Assembly: GCA_905480565.1 (NCBI GenBank)
Contig: CAJQQW010000398.1
Location: 1-13,095, forward strand
Direction: 5' to 3'
DNA length: 13,095 bases
DNA from: an uncultured Halioglobus sp.
GTDB taxonomy: Bacteria; Pseudomonadota; Gammaproteobacteria; Pseudomonadales; Halieaceae
Below are positions 1 through 7,178 of the stretch, in pieces (the first letter of the stretch is position 1; the number at the start of each line of letters is the position of its first letter). The notes under the pieces are model-generated. The model saw nothing but the letters and a program-made list of their open reading frames with translations. It was not told where the DNA came from and did not search any database. A program made the translations under genes and the position numbers.

Positions 1-351
1 GGGTATTTTGGTTACATGTGCGGTCGCACCACGCGCCTGGCCCTTGGCTATATCAAAAATGCCGTCAGAGGACGACAGCATTACGACCGGGGTGTTACGC
101 GTGTCCTCCGCGTTTCGAATCAGGGTACAGGTCTGATAGCCATCCAGTTCCGGCATGGTGATGTCCAGAAAAATGAGATCCGGCTTGAAGCGGCGCAGCA
201 TGCCAAGCGCCTTGTAGCCATCCTCCGCACACTCCACTTCACACCCCATATTGCGCAGGGTATGAGACATCATCATACGTATCGTTTTGGCATCATCGAT
301 GACGGCGATCTTGATACCGTTGAGGTCGTATTGTTCCGTAGCGTCGTTCAT
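1..351 (-). CDS. PilG-like response regulator, receiver domain (3' end outside window)
   Basis: A CheY-like receiver protein; 117 codons are visible before it leaves the window. The start ATG at 351 has a clear AGGGAG ribosome site three bases upstream. The receiver signature is complete: acidic pair D19-D20 in IDDAKTIR, phospho-acceptor D63 in IFLDITMPELDGYQTC, the hydroxyl position in MLSSSDG (S93-S94), and K115 in HVTKIP. The DDxKTIR, DGYQTC and MLSS(S/K)DG(I/L)FD(I/K)AKG patterns are those of the twitching-motility regulator PilG rather than of CheY or OmpR types. In the family such proteins take phosphate from a ChpA/PilL-type kinase and affect pilus extension. No pil or chp neighbour is visible, so the pilus role is inference, and a short C-terminal output region outside the window cannot be excluded. 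It is read from its own upstream region, 263 bases below the last gene of the next operon. Confidence 0.88.
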   Translation of the reverse strand, partial: MNDATEQYDLNGIKIAVIDDAKTIRMMMSHTLRNMGCEVECAEDGYKALGMLRRFKPDLIFLDITMPELDGYQTCTLIRNAEDTRNTPVVMLSSSDGIFDIAKGQARGATAHVTKIP

Positions 352-399
352 TGTCTCCCTCGCAACTCGTACAGTTATGCCAATGGGTTATGTTGCTAC

Positions 400-428
400 A
401 GTATTTGTATTCCACTGGTGTGCGGCAA
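400..428 (-). promoter_or_regulatory. candidate sigma-70 promoter for the PilG-like gene
   Basis: Read on the minus strand, TTGCCG (428-423) is followed after exactly 17 bases by AATACT (405-400). Each hexamer matches four of six consensus positions. It lies about 50 bases upstream of the ATG at 351, in the only gap available to drive this gene. No sigma-54 type GG/GC pair with correct spacing was found here. Confidence 0.4.
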
Positions 429-484
429 GGAAAAACTGGAGATTTCTCAAGAAAGTTCGGATCTTTGTCCGGGCATAGCACTAG

Positions 485-513
485 CAGACCCGTAAAAATT
501 ACGTATCTGTCTG
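485..513. repeat. inverted repeats in the gap between the operon end and the PilG-like gene
   Basis: CGTAA-AAA-TTACG (491-503) is a perfect 5-base inverted repeat. It is flanked by CAGAC (485-489) and GTCTG (509-513), which can also pair. It is AT-rich and sits between the operon end at 615 and the candidate promoter at 400-428, so it could be a protein-binding dyad or a weak stem downstream of the operon. A separate short stem, TTGCGC-TG-GCGCAA (579-592), next to a run of eight G (596-603), lies just past the operon's last stop codon. Neither has a T tract typical of an intrinsic terminator. The rest of 352-614 holds no gene that I can see. Confidence 0.3.
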
Positions 514-614
514 TTTTATATGGTTTTTTAACGGCATCACGAAAAGAGTGAACCAGGTCTCAAAAATACACCCTATGCTTGCGCTGGCGCAAACCGGGGG
601 GGGCAAACAGTGCA

Positions 615-1220
615 CTACTTGGGGAACATAAAGCTCTTGAACGGCTCCAGGTGACCCGCCTGAAAATCGCGTAATTCGTAAATATTGAACTTTTGCATCA
701 GTGTCAGGCAGCGCTGAAACACCTGATCAGCGTCATAGGCGGTGGGCGGGATGCCGTACTCGTCGGTGATTTGAGCAAATATGGTGGAGGCGATTTCGCG
801 CCGAGTCTGATCCTCCCGGTACAGGGCCTGATTGACGGGGGAAGAAACAATGGGCGAACCATAGACCAGAAATGCCTCCCAGCGTTTTAGATCCTGTCCC
901 TCACCCAGCTGTGCCACCAGAAATTTAACCATGTTGTGCAAGTCCAGGCGGGGCGGCAGCACGTCTTTCTGCAGCCATTTGCGCACATCTGTCTCGCGCC
1001 AATCGCTGTTAATCCCTAGCAGGCTTATCACCCGGCCTTCCGCCTGGGGCGGCGCGACATTGGCCAGATCCCACAACATATTCAGCCGAGCCGAAAAACC
1101 CAGGCTCAATGGCAGGCTTGAATCTGTAAGCTCGACATACTCACGAGCATACTCTTCCGGGGCTTTGGTCTTCCCAGCCGACGTCGATTGCCGCGCGCCG
1201 GTGATCAATTTTCCTGACAT
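615..1220 (-). CDS. unrecognised 201-residue protein with XRE-like DNA-binding region
   Basis: I do not recognise a named family. The start MSGKL at 1220 is preferred over the longer frame from 1286 because it has a GAGAGG site nine bases upstream and follows the stop of the preceding gene by 13 bases; the longer frame would overlap that gene. Residues about 43-105 look like a diverged lambda-repressor/XRE helix-turn-helix: a hydrophobic helix, then SLLGINSDWRETDVRKWL, then a P-P-R-L-D-L turn leading into a helix with MVKFL, mimicking the usual 'v..W..g...P....l..la' pattern. The remainder (110-201) is mixed, charged and probably helical, rich in aromatic residues at the C-terminus (FKSFMF). 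There is no signal peptide or membrane segment. As last gene of the operon behind a degenerate regulator, it may be that protein's partner; this is inference from position only. Confidence 0.75.
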   Translation of the reverse strand: MSGKLITGARQSTSAGKTKAPEEYAREYVELTDSSLPLSLGFSARLNMLWDLANVAPPQAEGRVISLLGINSDWRETDVRKWLQKDVLPPRLDLHNMVKFLVAQLGEGQDLKRWEAFLVYGSPIVSSPVNQALYREDQTRREIASTIFAQITDEYGIPPTAYDADQVFQRCLTLMQKFNIYELRDFQAGHLEPFKSFMFPK

Positions 1221-1233
1221 GTTCTGTACCCTC

Positions 1234-3381
1234 TCAAGAGGCCAGCACCTCCCGCAAACGCTTTTGGTAGGTGGGTGCAGACACACCCAGAATACGAGCC
1301 CTGCTGGCAGTGCTCAACGATCCGGCTTGTTCAGACAGTTGTGCCAACACCGCATCCCCCACAATCGACAACGGTGAGACCTCGGGTGGCGCAGTTTCCC
1401 TGACCCACTCCCATAACAACCGGCGTGGTGCCTGCCAGACGGAACTGCTATTACGTTCTTCTTCACGGTCCTTTATTTTAGGTAACCAGCGGCTAATATT
1501 TCGTGCCCGTGTATGCAGGAATTCGGCAGCACGCGGCAGATCTCCGCGATAGCGGTCCAGTGCTGCCAATACAATGTCATCCTGAGCCCAAGCCCCCAAT
1601 GGCTTAACCATCTCCAGTGACAGCAGGCTGTGCACCGCCTCGCCCAGAGCAACATGCACCGCCTCCAGAGCGGTCGGGGTGTAACTGGTCTCATCACTTT
1701 CCGGCGCTAATGCCGCTGTCAAAAAAGGCTGCGACTCGGGCACCAGAGGCGCGCCCTGAGCACTAATCCCCTTGAACAGGCCAAGATCCACAGGCGTCAG
1801 CCAGTCCTTGGGGGTCTTGTCCAGCGCGTGCTGAATACATTGGCGCATCTCACTGATATTACCCGGCCAGTCGTATTGCAACATGGCCTGCTCCGCGTCA
1901 GGCGTAAAGCCCTTCATATCACGATCGCGCTGCGCACCTTCCTGGCCAAGTAGCTTGTGTGCCCAGCGCAAAACCGCCTGCTTGCGGTCACGAATCGGGG
2001 GCACCCGGATGGGATAACCAGCGAAAGCACTGGCCAGCGACTGCGTCAATTCGCCACGTCGCAACAGCGCCTCAAGGGATTCAGGAAACAACGCAATCAA
2101 CTTCACGCGAGGCATTGCCCTGGGCGGCGTAACGTCGGCCAGCGTTCGGGAGGCAATTTGCCGGGCCAGCTTTTGCTGCGCACCCTCATGCAGCAGGTGT
2201 GGTGATTTAAACACCAGCGTTCTTCCCTCGGCGTCTGCGAGTTCCCGGGCTATGCGAGCCTGGGCCGCCTTGCGACTGCGAAAGTCCCGGCAATTGATTG
2301 ATACAAGCATCTCGCTGGCGGCTCCGGATTCATCATGTATCACCTGGGCAACATACATCTTGCCGGTGCCCGCCTCTCCGATGATAGCAACAGGAAGGTC
2401 GAGTCCAGCGAGAAAAATAGCCTGGTCCACCGCGCCCTCCATATTATCCACCACGTAGCCGTCGATACCCTTTTCGATTGGCGCAACAGGAGGCGCGGTC
2501 GAAACAGAGGCTATCGGCTTCTCAAGCGGCTCTTCGCGAACCTCGGGCCGATCGCCGAAGCGCGCACTGGCATAAATTCCGCCAGAACTGGCCAGGCGAC
2601 CGCCAACCAGTGCACTGTCGCGCGCGCCCGCATACCGAATAATCTCACCCTCACCAGTGTATTGTGCAAGCGCCAGGGAGGTACTGGCTGCCCAAAGCGT
2701 GGCAACCCCGCTGGAGTCGCCTGAGCGATTCGCCAGCCCGATGCACAGACGGCCACCTGCGGCAATAAAGCCAGCGTCCGCGTGCTCACGGCGCAGGTGA
2801 GACAAGAGTGCCAGGCAGATATCCTGCGCTTCTTCACCGCGGGTCTGATCGAGACGGATCGCTATCGCGGACGCCACCGGCAACGCAATTTCATCCCGCT
2901 TGCGCAGGATACCCCGCAGACTGGCGTACATGGCCGACATCAAGCGGACGAATTCATCTGTAGCGGCAGCACCGTCGAGAGAAACACTATCGAGACCGAG
3001 GACCGCCGCCGTGTCCCCGGGCGACAGTGCAGCAGCGAGGCTGGACTGTGTATCACCGATTAGCTCCCATAGAAACAAATCCCGCCCTGCTGTCTCTCCC
3101 GCACTACAGGGCGCCAGCAAGCCCGCAAGGATGGTGTCTCGACCTCCGGGCAGGTTGATGACAAACGGAGGTATTTTCACATGGCCATCAAGTTGCAGGG
3201 CCTGTGCAAGAATCAACTCGCACCCTTTCCGACAATGAATGACACGGGGCCACGCTTGTCCCTGCAACCGAGAGAGCTCGGCTCCCAAGAGACGGACCGC
3301 CGAGCTGTTCGCATCGATGATATCGCCGCTAATCGCATCGATCGAAAGACACGCCTCATCGAGTCTTTCACGCACCACCAT
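1234..3381 (-). CDS. degenerate sigma-54-activator-like regulator (PAS, GGDEF-like, dead AAA+, two Fis-type HTH)
   Basis: A 715-residue cytoplasmic regulator; AAGGTGG lies seven bases before the ATG. Order of parts: PAS-like segment (about 9-110, with SIDAISGDIIDANSSAVRLL); a segment resembling the C-terminal half of a GGDEF domain (about 155-252) in which the signature reads KRDEI at 161-165; a sigma-54-type AAA+ region (about 305-540); a Fis-like helix-turn-helix (601-635); and a second one (668-714, ending SAPTYQKRLREVL). Walker A is intact (GEAGTGK, 335-341) and WPGN is present (505-508). However, Walker B reads TLVFKSPHLL with K392-S393 where the DE pair belongs, the GAFTGA loop is missing through a deletion of roughly 15-20 residues between N363 and G386, the arginine-finger segment reads ELTQSLASAF, and the sensor II arginine position in GNxRE is S510. 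ATP hydrolysis and sigma-54 activation are therefore unlikely. It follows the ligase gene by 26 bases and is probably co-transcribed. Confidence 0.85.
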   Translation of the reverse strand: MVVRERLDEACLSIDAISGDIIDANSSAVRLLGAELSRLQGQAWPRVIHCRKGCELILAQALQLDGHVKIPPFVINLPGGRDTILAGLLAPCSAGETAGRDLFLWELIGDTQSSLAAALSPGDTAAVLGLDSVSLDGAAATDEFVRLMSAMYASLRGILRKRDEIALPVASAIAIRLDQTRGEEAQDICLALLSHLRREHADAGFIAAGGRLCIGLANRSGDSSGVATLWAASTSLALAQYTGEGEIIRYAGARDSALVGGRLASSGGIYASARFGDRPEVREEPLEKPIASVSTAPPVAPIEKGIDGYVVDNMEGAVDQAIFLAGLDLPVAIIGEAGTGKMYVAQVIHDESGAASEMLVSINCRDFRSRKAAQARIARELADAEGRTLVFKSPHLLHEGAQQKLARQIASRTLADVTPPRAMPRVKLIALFPESLEALLRRGELTQSLASAFAGYPIRVPPIRDRKQAVLRWAHKLLGQEGAQRDRDMKGFTPDAEQAMLQYDWPGNISEMRQCIQHALDKTPKDWLTPVDLGLFKGISAQGAPLVPESQPFLTAALAPESDETSYTPTALEAVHVALGEAVHSLLSLEMVKPLGAWAQDDIVLAALDRYRGDLPRAAEFLHTRARNISRWLPKIKDREEERNSSSVWQAPRRLLWEWVRETAPPEVSPLSIVGDAVLAQLSEQAGSLSTASRARILGVSAPTYQKRLREVLAS

Positions 3382-3407
3382 TATCTATCCACCTTGCCAG
3401 AACATAG

Positions 3408-4400
3408 CTAAGCAACTTCCGCGCCCACCCCGGGCGGGTTTTTCTCCAATTCTGCAAACTGTCGCATGGCATAGTCGACCCTGTGCTCGCTGCGAAAGCG
3501 CCGGTTCAATGTCAGTCCTTCTATGTGCCGCAGACGCGGTAACAAGCCACGCCCGTTGGCGATCTGTATGGCGAGCCCTGGCCGGGCGTTGAGTTCCAGC
3601 AGTTGAGGGCCCTGAAATCTGTCCAACACGATATCAGTACCGATGTAGCCCAAGCCGGTCATATCGTAACACTGGGACGCCAGCAGGAGGATATCGCGCC
3701 AACCCTCTATGTGAATATCGCCAAGGGCCTGCCCGGTATCAGGGTGCATACTGACGGGGCGGCCGAACTGCGCGGCGTAAAGACAGCGACCCGTATCCAG
3801 CGCCAAGCCAACACCCACCGCGCCCTGGTGCAGATTCGCCTTGCCATCGGAGGCGTGCGTAGACAGCCGTAACATCGCCATCACGGGATAACCTTTGAAA
3901 ACGATGATGCGTATATCGGGTACACCCTCGTGTGAATACCCCGCAAAACACTCGTCGAAGGCTATCAGATCCTCAACAATTGCCACGTCTGGAGACCCTC
4001 CAAGAGAATACAAACCCGCCAGGATATTACTCATATGCCTGCGAATATCACTGATTGAAACCTCGGTGCCGGAGCTGCGAACGAACTGATCGCCATGCCG
4101 CCCGGTCACCACCATGATGCCCTTGCCACCAGATCCCTTGGCCGGCTTCAAGGCGAAGTGCTCAAGTCCCTCAAATTCCTGCTCAATGTGGCTGATTTCA
4201 TGTTGCTCACGCACAACGAAGCGCAACAGGGGGGTCGGAACACCGTATTCCTGTGCCAGCAGTTTGGTCTGTAACTTGTTATCGACCAGCGGAAATAATT
4301 TGCGGTCATTGTAACGGTTGATGAAATCGACATTGCGACAATTCATGCCGAGCATGCCATAATTTTTCAGTTGTTTTCGAGAAACCCACGCTCTGCCCAT
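3408..4400 (-). CDS. alpha-L-glutamate ligase-like ATP-grasp protein (RimK-related)
   Basis: A 330-residue cytoplasmic ATP-grasp enzyme of the RimK-related 'alpha-L-glutamate ligase-like' family, which is expected to form amide bonds by activating a carboxylate with ATP. Visible motifs: nucleotide-binding loop KPAKGSGGKG (85-94), the central strand DIRIIVFKGYPVMAMLR (162-178), and the metal and phosphate site GTDIVLD (254-260) with LLELNARPGL (267-276). Length and layout match the family, and catalytic positions look intact. The start ATG overlaps the stop of the 7TM gene by one base (TGATG), so translation is coupled. In this family the gene is regularly paired with the inactive-transglutaminase membrane protein found here. 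The substrate is not known to me; addition of glutamate or another amino acid to a protein or peptide is inference from RimK. Confidence 0.88.
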   Translation of the reverse strand: MGRAWVSRKQLKNYGMLGMNCRNVDFINRYNDRKLFPLVDNKLQTKLLAQEYGVPTPLLRFVVREQHEISHIEQEFEGLEHFALKPAKGSGGKGIMVVTGRHGDQFVRSSGTEVSISDIRRHMSNILAGLYSLGGSPDVAIVEDLIAFDECFAGYSHEGVPDIRIIVFKGYPVMAMLRLSTHASDGKANLHQGAVGVGLALDTGRCLYAAQFGRPVSMHPDTGQALGDIHIEGWRDILLLASQCYDMTGLGYIGTDIVLDRFQGPQLLELNARPGLAIQIANGRGLLPRLRHIEGLTLNRRFRSEHRVDYAMRQFAELEKNPPGVGAEVA

Positions 4401-5917
4401 CAGAGGTCGTCCATTGCTCTAAAGCGCCACAGTTCAGACAGTTTATATCCTGTATATTGCCCCATCGCCAAAATGGTGGCCAGCAGCACCAGGTTAAGCT
4501 CCGGGAAATTAAAGGACAGATGCACCAGCAGCGGGTTCTGCATCAGCAAGTAGGCAAGTACCGCAACCAACAAGCTGCCCCCACCCTGCTTCAACACCTC
4601 TGATGAGCCGTCCTCCTCCCACAGGATCGACATACGCTCGATCGTCCAGGCGATAATGATCATGGGGAAGAACGTAATAGTCATACCCGTGCTGAAACCC
4701 AACTGGTAGCCAACAATACTAAGGGCAGATATGAGAAAAACCACCAGCACAATCAGTGTAGCGATCCGTGCCACCAGCAAAAGGTTCAGACGCGAGAGGT
4801 AGCTGCGCAGGGCAAGGCCCGCGGCGACAATCAGCACGAAGCTGACCAAGCCTGCAATCAGCGAGGTCTGCAGGAACGCCAACGCAATCAGAACCGGCAT
4901 AAATGTGCCCGACGTCTGCAAGCCAATGATAACCCGCATGAACACCACCACTGCCGCGCCAAGTGGCAACAGCAGTAGTAGTTTGAACATACTTTGCTCC
5001 TCGATCGGCAGACGCTGAACCCCCAGCCGGGAAAACAGCCCCTCACCGTTGCTGGCGCGGGCCAGCTGGTTCGCGGAGATCGTTTGTCGAATCATCGAAA
5101 ACTGCACACGGGATTTTGAACCACCAATAACATCCAGCACCGACGCGCGGCCTCGGGTCCACACCAGGAAATCTGCGGGCAAACCCACCGCACCGGTGCG
5201 CGGATCCACCAGCAACCACTCGCTACCAGTGTAAAATTCAACCAAACGCGACAGCGTCTGTCGGCGGCGGGCATCTTCCAGATAAAGACCCTTGACGGAG
5301 CGCGTCGCAATGTCAGCGCGCTCTAACAGGTGCATAATAAGATCTGAGCGCTGCTCGGCCCCGGAGCGCAACAAGGCTGCGTTCTGGGACGTCGCACTGT
5401 CAAGCAGCTTGATCAATTCCCGAGTCAGGCTCTGGGGAGAGCTGGAACGCTCGCGGGCCACCTTAAGCAAATCCCTCGCTGCCAATTCACGCGCCTCATC
5501 CCAGTATACGATTCTCGACTGGTCGAGCGGGGGATCATTGGCGTGGTTATCATCCCGATTTTCGGACTCCACCAGCTGCGCGCTGTAGTAAAGAGACTGC
5601 TCACCCGATGCCTCGCGCCGGGTCCACTCCGCGCGTCGACTGCGGCGCTCTGTCAGGATCGCAAAGCCGTACCCCGGGGACGCGGCCTGTTCCGCGAAAA
5701 GCTCATAGCCCGGCATCTGATCCTCAGGTAAAGCGAGACTAGCGGTGACGGCACCACCATCCGCATCAAAGTCAATACGCGCCTCCACCAACCAGACAGA
5801 CTTCTCCTGCCCCGGCAAAAACGGGGTCCCGGTAACTACGTGGCGCGCAATCGCCAGTATCACGCCGCCCAATGCCAACAGCATCAGGACAGCGAAGAAA
5901 CCGCGCTTTTGGTTCAC
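4400..5917 (-). CDS. inactive transglutaminase fused to seven transmembrane helices
   Basis: A 505-residue inner-membrane protein. An N-terminal membrane segment (about 8-26) is followed by a soluble domain (about 40-305) and then seven hydrophobic segments from residue 311 to 490. This is the layout of the 'inactive transglutaminase fused to 7 transmembrane helices' family. The transglutaminase-like core is recognisable (SVKGLYLEDA, 207-216; WLLVDPRTG, 234-242), but the whole protein contains no cysteine, so the cysteine protease/transglutaminase reaction is impossible. With the N-terminus inside, the dead domain would lie in the periplasm and the C-terminus in the cytoplasm. A conserved-looking TIERMSILWEEDG loop (425-437) lies between helices. 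Its start overlaps the protease stop (ATGA, 4 bases) and its stop overlaps the ligase start. The domain probably binds a peptide or partner as a sensor or scaffold; that role is inference. Confidence 0.88.
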   Translation of the reverse strand: MNQKRGFFAVLMLLALGGVILAIARHVVTGTPFLPGQEKSVWLVEARIDFDADGGAVTASLALPEDQMPGYELFAEQAASPGYGFAILTERRSRRAEWTRREASGEQSLYYSAQLVESENRDDNHANDPPLDQSRIVYWDEARELAARDLLKVARERSSSPQSLTRELIKLLDSATSQNAALLRSGAEQRSDLIMHLLERADIATRSVKGLYLEDARRRQTLSRLVEFYTGSEWLLVDPRTGAVGLPADFLVWTRGRASVLDVIGGSKSRVQFSMIRQTISANQLARASNGEGLFSRLGVQRLPIEEQSMFKLLLLLPLGAAVVVFMRVIIGLQTSGTFMPVLIALAFLQTSLIAGLVSFVLIVAAGLALRSYLSRLNLLLVARIATLIVLVVFLISALSIVGYQLGFSTGMTITFFPMIIIAWTIERMSILWEEDGSSEVLKQGGGSLLVAVLAYLLMQNPLLVHLSFNFPELNLVLLATILAMGQYTGYKLSELWRFRAMDDL

Positions 5918-6669
5918 TGCGCAGTCTCGGTACTGGTCCGGGGGCGAGTATAGGGGGCAATATTTTTACGGCTGACATCCACCACTATTACGTCGTTGAG
6001 AACACTGCGTCCGATCTGGGCTTGGTAACCATTGTGTGTCCGTTCAGAGAGGATAAACTCCACCGTTTGAGGGAAGGGACCAATAACCACCCTCATCCGG
6101 ACCAAGGGACGACGTCGAGTTTCGCCGGAAACCGTTTGCACCATCCCCACCATACGCTGAACCCGACGTTCTACGCGAACAGACTCCCCCGAGACCGGAT
6201 TCACCACATTAAAGCGCACCCAGCGTTTGCCATCCCGTTCAAACAATTCAATATCTCGCACACTCAGTACCGAGGTATTCGCGCCGGTGTCTATCCTTGC
6301 AGCCAGAGCAAACCCCAGATCACTTATCCAGATGGATTCCACACTGCCCACCACGGTTTTACCCGCGATCCTCTCTACTTCCGGACAGGCCTGAACCGGG
6401 GAACACTCGGCAGCAACCGGAGCCAGAGTCTGAGCAATACCGTCCCCTAGACGCTGGATATCACGCTGCTGCGCCTCCAGTCGACGCCCGTATTCGCGCA
6501 AGAGTGCGTCGGCTTCAGCCTGATTGACCAGTGATTGATCCGCCTTTGCCATTAATTGCGCAAGCCGTGGGTCGCTGCCTGACTGCTCGCCAACTAGCGG
6601 CGCGCAAGCAGCTGACAGGGACAGCAACACGATCCACAGGGGCAGGCTATAGATATCACGGTTTGGCAT
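5914..6669 (-). CDS. retropepsin-like protease of the 'ATP-dependent zinc protease' (RimB-type) family
   Basis: A 251-residue envelope protein counted from the ATG at 6669. A hydrophobic N-terminal segment (about 9-21) ends in SLSAAC, so Cys22 could be a lipoprotein cysteine, though residue -3 is Ser rather than the usual Leu. A charged, probably coiled region (about 35-85) links to a C-terminal aspartic protease-like domain (about 100-245) with ARIDTGANTSVLS. The DTG at 127-129 is the retropepsin active-site triad. The family tail is present too (AQIGRSVLNDVIVVDVSRKN). The family is commonly labelled ATP-dependent zinc protease, but nothing in the sequence suggests ATP binding. Related RimB proteins act beside RimK ligases. 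The start is uncertain: a GTG at 6681 would add four residues, neither start has a good ribosome site, and AGTGC-TTT-GCACT (6670-6682) could fold across the GTG. Confidence 0.85.
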   Translation of the reverse strand: MPNRDIYSLPLWIVLLSLSAACAPLVGEQSGSDPRLAQLMAKADQSLVNQAEADALLREYGRRLEAQQRDIQRLGDGIAQTLAPVAAECSPVQACPEVERIAGKTVVGSVESIWISDLGFALAARIDTGANTSVLSVRDIELFERDGKRWVRFNVVNPVSGESVRVERRVQRMVGMVQTVSGETRRRPLVRMRVVIGPFPQTVEFILSERTHNGYQAQIGRSVLNDVIVVDVSRKNIAPYTRPRTSTETAQ

Positions 6670-6755
6670 AGTGCTTTGCACTGAAACAGGCTGGCAGTTT
6701 GCGAGTCGTCACTCTAACGACCGCGCCCACGAAAGTAAATTCCCCCTACAAAGGC

Positions 6756-7178
6756 TCAGGAGACATCTACCGGACCGGTCCTCGACCAGAGCAGATTGAA
6801 AACTCGCCGCGCAATGCGCCAACCCGCTGATGTGCGCCTCAACTGATCCTGGTAGAGTATGCCCATATCGATTTTGCAGACTTCACCTCCATCCTTCCGC
6901 AAGTGCGAAGCAAGGCAGTAGGTTTCGCCCTCGGCCACATCGCCATCGACCTCGTAGAGTGTATTGAACACCTGATGCAAGGTCGTCGTGTATGTTTCCA
7001 GGGCGAGCATCATCTCCTGAATATGCGCAAGGGAGCGGACCTCGCGCCCGGAATAATCGAAAACAGCATCCTCGCAGAACACGTCAGCAAACCCGGAATA
7101 GTGCTTGCGATCGGCGCATCTGGCGTATTGGTACATAAGCCGCTGTATCGCCACGTGGTCTTCAACGGTAATCGTCAT
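6756..7178 (-). CDS. SnoaL-like (NTF2-fold) protein
   Basis: A 140-residue small cytoplasmic protein with the NTF2-like cone fold of SnoaL/scytalone-dehydratase relatives. Recognisable pattern: an N-terminal helix with IQRLMYQYARCADRKHYSGF, then FCEDAVFDYSG (34-44), a central helix with HIQEMM, then strands ending in the C-terminal GWRIARRVFNLLW. Family members serve as isomerases, dehydratases or binding proteins for small hydrophobic molecules, so the substrate cannot be read from sequence. AAGGA sits six bases before the ATG. The start overlaps the stop of the upstream DsbA-type gene (ATGA), so the two are translationally coupled. The next gene, the protease, begins 86 bases further on, with no convincing terminator between, so read-through into the central operon is possible. 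Confidence 0.85.
   Translation of the reverse strand: MTITVEDHVAIQRLMYQYARCADRKHYSGFADVFCEDAVFDYSGREVRSLAHIQEMMLALETYTTTLHQVFNTLYEVDGDVAEGETYCLASHLRKDGGEVCKIDMGILYQDQLRRTSAGWRIARRVFNLLWSRTGPVDVS

Noticed and set aside
16..495. Open plus-strand frame of 159 codons opposite the PilG-like gene
   Set aside because: It is antisense to a receiver domain with every conserved residue and has no protein-like pattern of its own.
5872..6450. Plus-strand frame of 192 codons opposite the protease gene
   Set aside because: It has histidine- and proline-rich composition typical of a shadow frame; the minus-strand protein has clear family motifs.
6690..6715. GTCGT/ACGAC stem between the SnoaL-like and protease genes as a terminator
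   Set aside because: The stem has only five pairs with a seven-base loop and no T tract follows on the minus strand.
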